A stretch of DNA of 64,000 bases, from contig VSNG01000018.1 in NCBI GenBank assembly GCA_009774175.1, positions 4,831 to 68,830 on the forward strand, given 5' to 3'. The number at the start of each line of letters is the position of its first letter. Position 1 is the stretch's first letter. A model generated the notes under the pieces. That model was not told where the DNA came from. It searched no databases and saw only the letters and a program-made list of their open reading frames with translations. The DNA is from Lachnospiraceae bacterium (lineage in GTDB: Bacteria > Bacillota > Clostridia > Lachnospirales > Lachnospiraceae). Made by a program: the position numbers and the translations under genes. This document shows, in pieces, positions 34,884-44,829 of this stretch.

Positions 34884-36347
34884 ATGATTATTTCAGTGAT
34901 CCTGATTCCTTTTATAGCGGGCATCCTGATACCTGTTATTCCATTTAAAAAACGCTGGCAGAAGGAAATTTTTCTGGAAACGGCGGTTGTTGCAAACAGT
35001 GTCCTCGTATGGTATCTGCTCCTGCATCATTCGGACAGCACCTTCCTTCTGGCGCATTTTACTGGCAACCTGAATATCAGCTTCCGTGTGGACGGCATGA
35101 GCATGGTATTTGCAGGCCTTGTCTCTTTTCTCTGGCCCTTTGCGACGCTCTATGCCTTCGAATATATGACGAGGGAAAAACATGAAAACGTCTTTTTCCT
35201 CTTTTATACGCTGACATACGGTGTGACGCTGGGCATTGCCTTTGCCGCCAATCTGCTCACCATGTATTTCTTTTACGAGCTGTTGACGTTAGTTACGGTG
35301 CCCCTTGTCATGCATACCCTGACCCGGGAAGCGGTTCTGGCAAGCCGCAAGTACCTGTATTATTCGCTTGGCGGCGCAGCTTTCGCCTTTATCGGCCTGA
35401 TTATGGTCATCGTTTACGGAAGCACCACGGACTTCATTTTAGGCGGCGTTTTTGACCCCGCAAAAATTGCCGGCCACACCGATGTGCTGCTGTTAATTTA
35501 CGTGATGGCCTTTATGGGCTTCGGCGTAAAAGCGGCCGTCTGCCCCTTAAACTCCTGGCTCCCCCAAGCCGGCGTGGCTCCCACGCCTGTCACCGCACTG
35601 CTCCACGCAGTGGCTGTGGTAAAAGCCGGCGCCTTTGCCATCCTGCGTCTTACCTACTACAGCTTCGGCACGGATTTTCTGCGGGGTACATGGGCGCAGA
35701 CCGTAGTCATGATTGTGGTCATGTTTACCATCGTTTACGGCTGCAGTCGGGCGGTAAAGGAAACGCACCTTAAAAGACGGCTGGCTTACTCCACCATAAG
35801 CAACCTCTCCTATATCCTGTTCGGAGCGGTGATCATGACCCCCCTTGGACTGGCGGGGGCGCTGACCCATCTGGTGTTCCATGCCCTCATGAAAATCTGC
35901 TCCTTTTTCTGCGCGGGCGCCATCATGCATCAGACAGACCGCCATTATGTACATCAGCTGAACGGGCTTGGGTATAAAATGCCATGTATCTTCGGTATCT
36001 TTACCATTTCCGCGCTGGCTCTCATGGGTGTCCCGGGTCTGGCCGGCTTTGTCAGTAAGTGGAATCTGGCGCAGGCCGCGGTGGACAGCGGAAATCCTCT
36101 GGCCTGGGGCGGCATTGCCTGCCTTCTGATATCCGCGCTGCTAACCGCCATTTACATGCTTACCATGGTGGTACGGGCATTCTTTCCGGGAAAAGACTTC
36201 GATTACAGCACTGTTGCCGAAGCAAAAGACCCTAACTGGAAAATGCTGCTGCCTTTATTTGTGTTCACCCTTTGCATCATTGGCTTCGGCCTTTATTCCC
36301 AGCCGATTGTAAACTTCTTTAACGACGTAGCAGGAGGAGGCGTGTAA
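34884..36347 (+). CDS. Antiporter-like subunit 3 (NuoM/MrpD family)
   Basis: 487 residues, about 14 helices. Hallmark segments include MGFGVKAAVCPLNSWLPQAGV (the usual His replaced by Asn in the His-Trp-Leu-Pro position), VAPTPVTALLHAVAVVKAG and LKRRLAYSTISNLSYILFG. The His to Asn change at that conserved place is also seen in some relatives. The stop is immediately followed by the next start codon. Confidence 0.88.
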   Translation: MIISVILIPFIAGILIPVIPFKKRWQKEIFLETAVVANSVLVWYLLLHHSDSTFLLAHFTGNLNISFRVDGMSMVFAGLVSFLWPFATLYAFEYMTREKHENVFFLFYTLTYGVTLGIAFAANLLTMYFFYELLTLVTVPLVMHTLTREAVLASRKYLYYSLGGAAFAFIGLIMVIVYGSTTDFILGGVFDPAKIAGHTDVLLLIYVMAFMGFGVKAAVCPLNSWLPQAGVAPTPVTALLHAVAVVKAGAFAILRLTYYSFGTDFLRGTWAQTVVMIVVMFTIVYGCSRAVKETHLKRRLAYSTISNLSYILFGAVIMTPLGLAGALTHLVFHALMKICSFFCAGAIMHQTDRHYVHQLNGLGYKMPCIFGIFTISALALMGVPGLAGFVSKWNLAQAAVDSGNPLAWGGIACLLISALLTAIYMLTMVVRAFFPGKDFDYSTVAEAKDPNWKMLLPLFVFTLCIIGFGLYSQPIVNFFNDVAGGGV

Positions 36348-38486
36348 ATGCTTGTATATATTAACTGTATTGTTTTTCTGCCGATGGCAGCCGGGCTGAT
36401 CAGCTATCTGATGAGCGGCAGATATAAGAAGAAATATAAGAGATTTGCCGATATCATAGCAGGTGTTACATTTATTTTCTGCGCGCTGCTTTGCATACAG
36501 GTATTAAACGGTACGGCAAAAGGGGCGGTAATCTCCTTCCCGCTCTCAGACAGCCTGAATCTTGGTATGCGCATAAACTTTACCCTTGACGGCTTTCGCG
36601 CTCTGTATGGAACCATAGCCGCCTTCATGTGGTTTATGGCCACCCTATTTTCCAGAGAATATTTTAAACACTACCGCAGCCAAAATCGCTACTATCTGTT
36701 TTTGCTGCTGACCCTTGGCGCAACGGAAGGCGTCTTCTTTTCCGCAGACTTTTACACCACCTTCCTCTTCTTTGAAATGATGTCGTTTACTTCCTATGTA
36801 TGGGTGGTACACGATGAAAAGCCGGAATCCATGCGAGCAGGCGCAACTTATCTGACGGTGGCCGTTCTTGGCGGTCTGGTGATGCTGATGGGTATTTTCC
36901 TGCTCTACGACGCGGCAGGCACGCTCCTTTTCTCCGAACTTGCACAGATGCCTCTGTGCCGCGGCGAAAACGCCGCACAGATCTGGGCGGCAGGTCTCTG
37001 CCTTCTGTTCGGCTTCGGCGCGAAGGCAGGCGCGTTTCCGCTTCATATCTGGCTGCCAAAGGCCCATCCTGTGGCTCCGGCTCCTGCTTCGGCCCTGCTC
37101 TCCGGTATCCTGACAAAGGCAGGCATGTACGGCATATTGATCCTCACTGCCGATCTCTTTTTTGGCAGCGCGGCATGGGGCGGCCTGATTTTGCTTCTTG
37201 GCGTCTTCACCATGGTAATCGGCGCGCTTCTTGCCCTGCTTTCCATCGACTTAAAGCGGACGCTTGCCTGCTCTTCCGTATCTCAGATCGGTTTTATTCT
37301 GGTGGGCGTCGGTATGTCGGGTCTGCTGGGCCCGGAAAATGCGTTGGCTCTTCGGGGAAGTCTGCTGCATATGGTAAATCACTCCCTGATAAAGCTCGTG
37401 CTGTTTATGGCGGCAGGCGTGGTTTTCATGAACGTGCATAAGCTTGACTTAAATGATGTCCGCGGTTTTGGCCGCAAAAAGCCGCTGCTTCACTTTTTAT
37501 TCCTGACGGGCGCTCTCGGAATCGGCGGCATCCCACTTTTTAACGGCTATATCAGCAAAACGCTGCTTCATGAAAGCATCGTGGAATACATGTTTTGTAT
37601 AAACGCCGGAAAGATCCCCGCGTTTTTTGGCGCCTCGTTTATGAGCGGCGTCGAATGGATTTTCCTGTTAAGCGGCGGCCTGACTATTGCCTACATGACC
37701 AAACTCTACGCTTGTCTATTTCTTGAAAAAAACACGGACAGCGCCGTGCAGCAAAAATATGACGAACTGAAAGGGAAATACATGAACCGCACAAGCGCCT
37801 TTGCGCTTACGGTAAGCGCTGCCCTCTTGCCGGTTATGGGCCTTTTCCCGGGCGTTATCATGGACGGAATAGCCGATATGGGACAGGATTTTCTCCGTGC
37901 GCATGCCGCAGAAAAAGTTTCCTACTTCTCTCCCGAAAATTTGAAAGGGGCTTTTATCTCTCTGGTATTCGGCGCCCTGATCTACGGCTTTATCGTGCGT
38001 TCTCTGCTGATGAAAAAAGAGGACGAGACAGAGAATGCCGCGCCCTCTAAATATTATATAAACCGTATACCTTCCTGGCTGGATCTGGAAAACCTGATCT
38101 ACCGGCCCTTACTCATACAGATCCTTCCGTTTGCCTGCGGCATGATATGCCGCTTTCTGGACAGCTTTGTGGACACCATCGTTGTGATTCTCAGAAAAAC
38201 CGTCTACCGGGATGAGAAGCTGCCTCACGAACGCACGGAAGGCAACGCATTGACGCACCTTGGCGCCTGCGCCGCCTCCTTCTTTGAAAAGCTTGGCAAT
38301 CTGACACTGCATCGGAAAAACCCCCGCAAGCGGGACTACGAGCATAAGCTGGCGCTGCTTTACGAGGAATATCATGAAAACAGCATGATGATCGCCAGAA
38401 GCATGTCGTTCGGACTGCTGCTGTTCTGTGTCGGATTGATCCTGACAGTGGCATATCTGTTTATTAAGGATGTGTTTGGTCTGTAA
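36348..38486 (+). CDS. Antiporter-like subunit 4, long (NuoL/MrpA-like)
   Basis: 712 residues. The first ~520 form a 14-helix NuoL/M-type domain (FGAKAGAFPLHIWLPKAHP, LKRTLACSSVSQIGFILVG). The C-terminal ~190 hold a helix, a hydrophilic loop (SKYYINRIPSWLDLENLIYRPLL) and a final helix (FGLLLFCVGLILTVAYLF). That layout resembles the NuoL/HyfB C-terminal extension with its lateral helix. It is the last gene of the operon; its stop lies 9 bases from that of the convergent GLUG gene. Confidence 0.88.
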   Translation: MLVYINCIVFLPMAAGLISYLMSGRYKKKYKRFADIIAGVTFIFCALLCIQVLNGTAKGAVISFPLSDSLNLGMRINFTLDGFRALYGTIAAFMWFMATLFSREYFKHYRSQNRYYLFLLLTLGATEGVFFSADFYTTFLFFEMMSFTSYVWVVHDEKPESMRAGATYLTVAVLGGLVMLMGIFLLYDAAGTLLFSELAQMPLCRGENAAQIWAAGLCLLFGFGAKAGAFPLHIWLPKAHPVAPAPASALLSGILTKAGMYGILILTADLFFGSAAWGGLILLLGVFTMVIGALLALLSIDLKRTLACSSVSQIGFILVGVGMSGLLGPENALALRGSLLHMVNHSLIKLVLFMAAGVVFMNVHKLDLNDVRGFGRKKPLLHFLFLTGALGIGGIPLFNGYISKTLLHESIVEYMFCINAGKIPAFFGASFMSGVEWIFLLSGGLTIAYMTKLYACLFLEKNTDSAVQQKYDELKGKYMNRTSAFALTVSAALLPVMGLFPGVIMDGIADMGQDFLRAHAAEKVSYFSPENLKGAFISLVFGALIYGFIVRSLLMKKEDETENAAPSKYYINRIPSWLDLENLIYRPLLIQILPFACGMICRFLDSFVDTIVVILRKTVYRDEKLPHERTEGNALTHLGACAASFFEKLGNLTLHRKNPRKRDYEHKLALLYEEYHENSMMIARSMSFGLLLFCVGLILTVAYLFIKDVFGL

Positions 38487-38495
38487 ACATGCGTC

Positions 38496-41400
38496 TCAGG
38501 ACGCGTCAGCGCTTTCCTCTTCTGCTGCTTCTGCCGCCGCCTTTCTGGCCTTGCGCTTCCTGTGCATCTTATGCACGATCAGCGCAATCACCAGAAGCAG
38601 TGCGGCCCCGCCTGCCACAAGATAAACAAGATAATCCATAAGGCCCTGATCCTTTACACTGGCCGCTATCTTCACGCTGTTTCCCTCAGCCGGGAAGAGG
38701 AAATACATTCCCATAAGTTCCGTTTCCGCTTTCCTCCAGCCGGCCGTATCCTGCACATAAATCTCGACGCCTTCCGTCTGTCCCCAGGGCGCCTGATAAC
38801 GGATCTGGTGGGTTTTTGCGCCATCATCGGGAATTTCGATCTGCCAGCACTCCGTCAGCTCTTCCGCCTCTTCCTCTCCGGGAAGGATCACCAGCTCGCT
38901 TCCCGTCCCCAGCTTCTCAACGGTAATCGCATCCTCTTTTGCAAACATGCCGTCCACCAGAACAGACGACTGGTTATTCTCCCGTACCCAGCTTCCCGCC
39001 AGCGTGGTCAGATACCGCACGTACTCTACCGTCACGTCCTCATCAACCCGGACGTCCACAAGCTCCTTATTATCCCAGTCGGCATAAAATCCTTCCTTCG
39101 CGGGAATGGTCGGATATTTTTCCAAAGCCACACTGCCGCCATAAGGACATTCAACAGTGCCCACTTCCTCATCGTCCGCATAAAAGGTAATCTTCATCTT
39201 TCGGAATCTGGAAGGAAGCCCCTCCGTCTCCAGCAATGTGGCGTAGCTTACAGGCTCCGCCCTGCCGCTGTAGCTGATCCGGTCAATGCCCGCCATTTCG
39301 TCCGATACAAAGAAATTATCCGTAACCTCCGCGTTGTCGGTAATTTTACCCGCAATCGCGCCGGAAAAAGCGTCGGCCTCCTTCACCTTTACCATGGCGC
39401 GGCAGCTTTCTATTCCAAATCCGTATCCGGCAATTCCGGCCACATATTCCCCGCCGGACACTGTACATTTTGCGTAACTGTTTTTGATATGGGACAGGGA
39501 ATGCCCCGCAATACCTCCCACATAATCGCCCGCCGTGCTCTCAATTCTGCCGTAATTCTCACAGCGAAGCACCATGCCCATCTCCTGCAGGCCGCAGACG
39601 CCGCCGGCATAGCTCTTCTGGGCTGTGACATTTCCCTGATTCACATTCTGTCTGAGCACGCATCTTGTGAGGAAGGTGGAGTTTGCCCTGGCATCGTCAA
39701 GTCCCGTTATATCGCTCTCCAGGTCGAAATCATACTCAATGGCCATCGTGCCGGCAATACCCGACACATTCAGGTCAGCCTCCACCTTGCCGTTATTGAT
39801 ACAATCGGCAACCGTGGAATCAATACATTCCTCCGCGTTCTCCTCCGACTCGTCCTCGTAGATATTGGAGTAATCCATATCCAGCACGCCGTCCATGGCG
39901 TCCGTATACAGCCGCATAATCTCGCTGAACTCATCGTTGATATCGGACAGATCGTCATTTATCACGTCTCCGCTGGCGCTCATCTCATCATTCAGGTAAC
40001 CCATGTTCTCGGAAATGTTTTTCAAATTGGAGTTCAGGCTTCCCGTGGTGGAATGGTAGTCCTCTCCCAATCTCGGAAAAACGATATCTTCCTTGTCATT
40101 AAGGGTCTTTAGAATATCCTTTGTCCCTTCTCCTGCATCCTCCAGATTGCCTGCGGCATCCTTCGCGTAATCAACCGCATCGCCCAGCTGCTCCCTTGCT
40201 TCCTCCGTCATCTCGCTCGTATATCTGGCAGCAATATCCGTCATGACCGCCAGATAGTCTTTCATATCATCCGAATAATTCGAGCCGTGAGCTTCCAAAT
40301 ATTTATCGTCCGCGTAACTGCTTGCAGACCGCGCTATCTCGCGGGCGTGACCGGTCATATCGGCAGCGGCAGCCTCCTGTACCTCACGATCCGCATCATA
40401 ATGGGTCGTGTGGCTGCTGTCGGTACACGGAAATTCATCTCCCGTCTCCATATGTACCCAGCCGCTGATCCCAATATAGTGCTCCGGCACATCATCAAAA
40501 TCAAGACTCGAATCAAAGTCCCAGTCGCCCATTCCGCCAGGCTTTAAGTCATACTCCCTGTCGCTTCTGTCCGCCGCTTCTTTGGCTATAAAATAATTCT
40601 CATAAGCATCCGTCGCATCCGCCGCATATCCTGCGTGCTCTTTTCCGCCCTTTTCTATGGCCGCTTTGGCATCCTCGTACAGTACCTGTTCCTCCGGCGG
40701 CATATACTGGTAGATGTCCATAGCCCTGACCATATCTCCAAGCTCGTCAGCCGTATCCTTCACATCCGAGGCCGCGTCCGTCATATGGTCAAGGACGCCA
40801 TCGTCCTTTGCCGTTTCATCCAGCACATAGTCAAAGCGGTTCACCGCCTCATTGACGGAATCCATCATGCTGTCCGTCCAGTCTATGGTTCTGTCCGCCA
40901 GAATATTGGTATCATCAATCGCTCTGTCCGCAAATCCACGGATTACGGAAAGACGATTGGAAACCACATCTGATCGTTCGCCCGCATCATCCAGCATTTT
41001 TTCAATCTGATCGTGCATGGTGTCAATGTGATCTGACAGCTGTAAAACAATATCCTCCGTCAAATCAATCGCTATGTATGGCTCCGCCTGTCCCACAATA
41101 CCGCCCACATCCTTACGGCCGTATACCTTTCCCTTATTGGCGCAGGAATAAACGTAACCCGACTGCCGGCCCACAATGCCGCCCGTATTGTAGCCCACAT
41201 GCTCATAGCCGACAGTGCCCTCGTTTACGCAGTTTTGTATGATGCCTGTTGAGAGTCCTGCAATACCTCCCGTATCCACAGTATTGTCCGTGGTGGAAAG
41301 CTTGTCGGCCTTCTCGTCCTCATCCCTGTCAAAAGAATTTAAAATTCCCGTGGTATACTGCTCCAGATTAATATCTTCCAGAGATTTGGATTTATCTTCA

Positions 41401-42131
41401 TTGGAGACATTGATGTCGGCCTTATTCAGACACCCGACAATATTTCCCACATTATCGCCGACAATGCCGCCCGTATAATGCGCGCCCGTAATTTCACCGA
41501 CTGTCTCGCTGTCCATCAGTACGCCGCTGATCTCATTGTATCCGGCAATACCGCCCACATAGTCGCTTCCCTCCACCGTGCCGTCAAAGACGCAGTTCAG
41601 GATTACGCCGCTGTTATCTCCCACAATACCGCCTACCACCATCTGCTGTCCGGTAGGTCTGACAATGCCTTCCAGCCTCAGATTGGCGATAACCGCCGAC
41701 TTCTGGGTATAATTAAACAGGCCCACATAGGAAATCGGATCCCGCACCGTAAAGCCGCTGATCGTATGTCCCTGCCCGTCAAAATAACCGCCGAAGGTGG
41801 GAATGGAGACAAAGCTCTCTCCTGACAGACTGATATCCTCCGTCAGAAAAACCTTCTTATTCTGGGACCAGGTATCCAGCCAGCAGTCCCGCGCAAACTC
41901 CTTGAGATCCTGCGCGTTTTCTATATAAACCGTTTCCCACTGAATCTCTTCGTCCTGGTAGGAATCAATCACCTCGTTGGCGTCCTCCACGCTGGCGACC
42001 TTTTCCTCCTCTTCGCTTTCCTCTTCCTCCGCCTGCGGCTTTTCCTCCGCAGCCGCCACAGGCTGTACCGGGAAAGCGCTCAGGATCACTGCTGCCGAAA
42101 GCAAAAGGGCTGTCACTTTTTTCTTACTCAT
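38496..42131 (-). CDS. Large GLUG-repeat surface protein
   Basis: 1211 residues. It has a signal peptide (~1-28) and an acidic segment, then GLUG-type repeats (~130-350; units such as GGIVGDNSGVILNC, VGGIAGYNEISG). A long helical Asp/Glu-rich region (~360-760) and a second GLUG block (~770-960) follow, then a GTVECPYGGSVALE-type beta repeat. It ends in one transmembrane helix (YLVYLVAGGAALLLVIALIV) and a basic/acidic tail. GLUG repeats occur in cell-surface adhesins and M26-type proteins; no peptidase motif was seen. It starts within the end of the MMPL gene (8-nt overlap), so the two are likely to work together. Start ATG 42131. Confidence 0.8.
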   Translation of the reverse strand: MSKKKVTALLLSAAVILSAFPVQPVAAAEEKPQAEEEESEEEEKVASVEDANEVIDSYQDEEIQWETVYIENAQDLKEFARDCWLDTWSQNKKVFLTEDISLSGESFVSIPTFGGYFDGQGHTISGFTVRDPISYVGLFNYTQKSAVIANLRLEGIVRPTGQQMVVGGIVGDNSGVILNCVFDGTVEGSDYVGGIAGYNEISGVLMDSETVGEITGAHYTGGIVGDNVGNIVGCLNKADINVSNEDKSKSLEDINLEQYTTGILNSFDRDEDEKADKLSTTDNTVDTGGIAGLSTGIIQNCVNEGTVGYEHVGYNTGGIVGRQSGYVYSCANKGKVYGRKDVGGIVGQAEPYIAIDLTEDIVLQLSDHIDTMHDQIEKMLDDAGERSDVVSNRLSVIRGFADRAIDDTNILADRTIDWTDSMMDSVNEAVNRFDYVLDETAKDDGVLDHMTDAASDVKDTADELGDMVRAMDIYQYMPPEEQVLYEDAKAAIEKGGKEHAGYAADATDAYENYFIAKEAADRSDREYDLKPGGMGDWDFDSSLDFDDVPEHYIGISGWVHMETGDEFPCTDSSHTTHYDADREVQEAAAADMTGHAREIARSASSYADDKYLEAHGSNYSDDMKDYLAVMTDIAARYTSEMTEEAREQLGDAVDYAKDAAGNLEDAGEGTKDILKTLNDKEDIVFPRLGEDYHSTTGSLNSNLKNISENMGYLNDEMSASGDVINDDLSDINDEFSEIMRLYTDAMDGVLDMDYSNIYEDESEENAEECIDSTVADCINNGKVEADLNVSGIAGTMAIEYDFDLESDITGLDDARANSTFLTRCVLRQNVNQGNVTAQKSYAGGVCGLQEMGMVLRCENYGRIESTAGDYVGGIAGHSLSHIKNSYAKCTVSGGEYVAGIAGYGFGIESCRAMVKVKEADAFSGAIAGKITDNAEVTDNFFVSDEMAGIDRISYSGRAEPVSYATLLETEGLPSRFRKMKITFYADDEEVGTVECPYGGSVALEKYPTIPAKEGFYADWDNKELVDVRVDEDVTVEYVRYLTTLAGSWVRENNQSSVLVDGMFAKEDAITVEKLGTGSELVILPGEEEAEELTECWQIEIPDDGAKTHQIRYQAPWGQTEGVEIYVQDTAGWRKAETELMGMYFLFPAEGNSVKIAASVKDQGLMDYLVYLVAGGAALLLVIALIVHKMHRKRKARKAAAEAAEEESADAS

Positions 42132-44646
42132 GATCTGCCACCTCCCTGCTGGCCGCCTCCTCAGACAGGGACGCCGTCAACTGCCGGTATTCATCCTCCG
42201 AAATCTCCGTCACATCTCCCGCCTCCACATAAGCGCTTACATTACCTCTGACAATGGCGCTCATGGTGCCTGTCACAACACCGTTGATTCTGCCGCGCAC
42301 CAGTCCGTCCACTCTCATAAGGCCGGTCGCGTTCTTTGTGCGGATCGGCATATTCATAACAAATGCGGTTTTTTCTATGATCTTATCGCCCACCAGAAGA
42401 ATCTGCGGCAATACGAACATGGTCACAATAATGGATATGGTAGTTCCTCTTCCCAGACATTTTCCAATTCCGAAAATCGCCGCGTTGGAAGTCAGCTTAC
42501 CGATTAAAAATCCTGCCACCACCATCATGGTTCCCGATGTGATGATCGTCGGGAAGGCCTGGTTCATGGAATCAATAATGGACTGCCTTCTGCCGTTTGT
42601 CTCGCGAAGCTCCATGTACCGTCCCGCAATGACAATGGCGTAGTCGATGTTGGCGCCCATCTGTATGGAGCTGACAATCAGGTATGACATGAAGAAAATA
42701 TTGTCCTGCTGCAACGCCGGGAACGAGAAGTTAAGCCAGATACAGCCCTGAATTACCGCAATCAGAAGCACCGGCATACCCGCCGACTTAAAGGTAAACA
42801 AAAGCACCACCAGCACAGCCAGAATGGATACCACATTATTGACCAGATTATCCCGGCCGAAAGTCTTTTGCAGATCGTACTGGCTCACCGATTCGCCGCA
42901 GACCAAAATTTTGCCGTCATAATATTTCTCCGCGATCTCGTGCATCCTGTCGATAAAGGCAAAGGTCTCCTCGCTCTCCTCGGGCAGCGTCAGATACACC
43001 AGCATACGGCTGTAATTTTCACCCTGTAACTGGTTCTTCGCAAAATTCATGGAATCGAAGGCGTCGTCCAGCGTATCCTGTAAATCATCTTCCAGCGTGA
43101 CGTATCCTTCCTCCACCTCGTCGTGGACGAACATAAACATGTCAATCAGCGACACCTTATATTCCGGAAGCCCATTGACTACCTTGGCGTAATCTTCATC
43201 GTTCACCGCATAAGCCGCATATACCAGCTCCGCCACTTCGTAATCCAGATCAATCAGCTCCGAAAACTGCCTCGGCGTCAGTTTATCCGTCAGACAGTAA
43301 CCGTCCATTGCCTCTATATTGGCAAGGCCCATCGCATAATCCACTTCGGGACAGGCCTCCAGTTCCTCCAGAAGCTTTGCCTCGTTCTCATAGTCTCCTG
43401 TCGGTACAATGAGCGCCACCATATTGCTGGAGCCGAAATTCTCCGTCTGCATCTCCTCCGTCTTCTGCACGCTGTTCTGGATCGGCGGCGTAATCGTCGA
43501 ATCGCCGAACACATAGGGGCATTTGCTGGAAACGGTATAAGCTCCCACAATGACAAGCACAAACAGCGGCGCGACGATAAATCTCGTCGCATAGTCAAAC
43601 TTACCCACAAAGGGGATGTCCGGTATAAAGTTCTTATGTTTGGTGTTATCCATCAGTTTGGAAAACAGCATAATCACGCCCGGCATCAGCAGGAACACGG
43701 AGCCCAGCGCAAGGAAAATGGACTTGATCAAACACACGGACAGATCCGGCCCCATCTTGTACTGCATAAAGCCCATGGCGATCAATCCGCCAATAGTAGT
43801 CAGGGAGCTGCCGCAGATCTCCGGAATCGCCTTGCTTAAAGCTATGATAATCGCCTCTCTGGATTCCAGATTAGCATGCTCCTCCTTGTATCTGTTTAAC
43901 AGGATAATGGCATAATCCACAGACAGGGCAAGCTGCAGCACAACGGTAACGGAATTGGACACAAAGGAAATTGTGCCGAAAATGAAATTCGTTCCCATCT
44001 GTAAAATGGCCGCCGCCACAAAGGTGATGAGCAGAACCGGCACCTCCGCATAGGCCTGGGACGTGAGCAGAAGAACCGTCACAACCACGATTGCCACCAG
44101 AACAATGATGACATTCATCTCCTCGGCAATCAGCTCCGCCTCAATATCCCCCAGCGTTGTAGCCAGATAATAGTCATAGCCGTCAAGCTCCTCCTTGACA
44201 CGGTCCAGCACTTCCAGACACTTATCGTCCTTCTCGTCATAATCAAAAGTAATATTATAGTAGGCGGAACCGTTGTTGTAATGCTCCTCCTGATTTTCCA
44301 GATCATCCTCATCCACAAACTCAACCTGAAAAATGCCGGGCATAAATTTCAGCTTCCGCTCGACAGACACCGCCTGCTCATACGACAGGTTCGCAACCAT
44401 CACGTTACAGGTTCCGTATGTAATAAACTCTTTCTCCATCAGATCCAGACCCTGCTTTGTCTCTGTAGAATCCGGAAGATAGTGGGACATGGAATTTTCC
44501 ACGTTAACCCAGTTTCGCGACACGGCGGAAAAAATAATCAGGATGCCAAACAATAAAAAAAACAGGTTTCTCTTATCCACAATAAATCCGCAGATTTTGA
44601 GCATCGCCTGATTTCCACCTTTATTTTCAGTTTGTTCCTTTTCCAT
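42124..44646 (-). CDS. MMPL/RND-superfamily transporter (YdfJ-like)
   Basis: 840 residues with two repeats of one plus five helices and a large extracytoplasmic loop after the first helix of each half. Helix motifs include ALSVDYAIILLNRYKEEHA in the first half and QMGANIDYAIVIAGRYMELRE in the second; the buried Asp-Tyr pair is the proton-relay site of MMPL proteins. These proteins export lipids or other hydrophobic molecules using the proton gradient. A near-consensus promoter lies upstream and the GLUG surface protein gene follows in the same operon. Confidence 0.88.
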   Translation of the reverse strand: MEKEQTENKGGNQAMLKICGFIVDKRNLFFLLFGILIIFSAVSRNWVNVENSMSHYLPDSTETKQGLDLMEKEFITYGTCNVMVANLSYEQAVSVERKLKFMPGIFQVEFVDEDDLENQEEHYNNGSAYYNITFDYDEKDDKCLEVLDRVKEELDGYDYYLATTLGDIEAELIAEEMNVIIVLVAIVVVTVLLLTSQAYAEVPVLLITFVAAAILQMGTNFIFGTISFVSNSVTVVLQLALSVDYAIILLNRYKEEHANLESREAIIIALSKAIPEICGSSLTTIGGLIAMGFMQYKMGPDLSVCLIKSIFLALGSVFLLMPGVIMLFSKLMDNTKHKNFIPDIPFVGKFDYATRFIVAPLFVLVIVGAYTVSSKCPYVFGDSTITPPIQNSVQKTEEMQTENFGSSNMVALIVPTGDYENEAKLLEELEACPEVDYAMGLANIEAMDGYCLTDKLTPRQFSELIDLDYEVAELVYAAYAVNDEDYAKVVNGLPEYKVSLIDMFMFVHDEVEEGYVTLEDDLQDTLDDAFDSMNFAKNQLQGENYSRMLVYLTLPEESEETFAFIDRMHEIAEKYYDGKILVCGESVSQYDLQKTFGRDNLVNNVVSILAVLVVLLFTFKSAGMPVLLIAVIQGCIWLNFSFPALQQDNIFFMSYLIVSSIQMGANIDYAIVIAGRYMELRETNGRRQSIIDSMNQAFPTIITSGTMMVVAGFLIGKLTSNAAIFGIGKCLGRGTTISIIVTMFVLPQILLVGDKIIEKTAFVMNMPIRTKNATGLMRVDGLVRGRINGVVTGTMSAIVRGNVSAYVEAGDVTEISEDEYRQLTASLSEEAASREVADHE

Positions 44647-44677
44647 CTGGAAACAACTCCTCTCTTATTCAAGAGGA

Positions 44678-44706
44678 AATATAGCATTGTCACTGGCTTT
44701 TGTCAA
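44678..44706 (-). promoter_or_regulatory. Sigma-70 promoter of the MMPL-GLUG operon
   Basis: On the minus strand TTGACA (44701-44706) and TATATT (44678-44683) are separated by exactly 17 nt. Directly downstream CTCTT-GAAT-AAGAG forms a small inverted repeat (44661-44675 region) that could be an operator. Confidence 0.75.
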
Positions 44707-44757
44707 TTATCTTCAGGCCCGGTCTTTACATTCGCTCAATTTTGTACAGTCCGCTTC

Positions 44758-44814
44758 TTTACAAATAAATTTCTTTTTTGTACACTATAGCTGTATCGGA
44801 AACTGTCTGATACA
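44758..44814 (+). promoter_or_regulatory. Promoter and inverted repeat upstream of ktrB
   Basis: TTTACA (44758-44763) and TACACT (44781-44786) are 17 nt apart. The start region is followed by TGTATC (44792-44797) and GATACA (44809-44814), an inverted repeat with 11-nt spacing in the leader. It may be an operator or small leader hairpin. No c-di-AMP riboswitch could be recognised in the ~40 nt leader. Confidence 0.55.
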
Positions 44815-44829
44815 ACAGAGAGGTTATTT

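Noticed and set aside
38562..40112. 516-codon open frame on the plus strand opposite the GLUG protein
   Set aside because: It has no ribosome site, no recognisable domain and a His/Arg-rich composition expected from reading the complement of an acidic gene. The minus-strand gene has a signal peptide, repeats and an anchor.
44787..44829. c-di-AMP (ydaO/kimA type) riboswitch before ktrB
   Set aside because: The leader from the candidate start is only ~40 nt, too short for that riboswitch, and its conserved elements are not visible.
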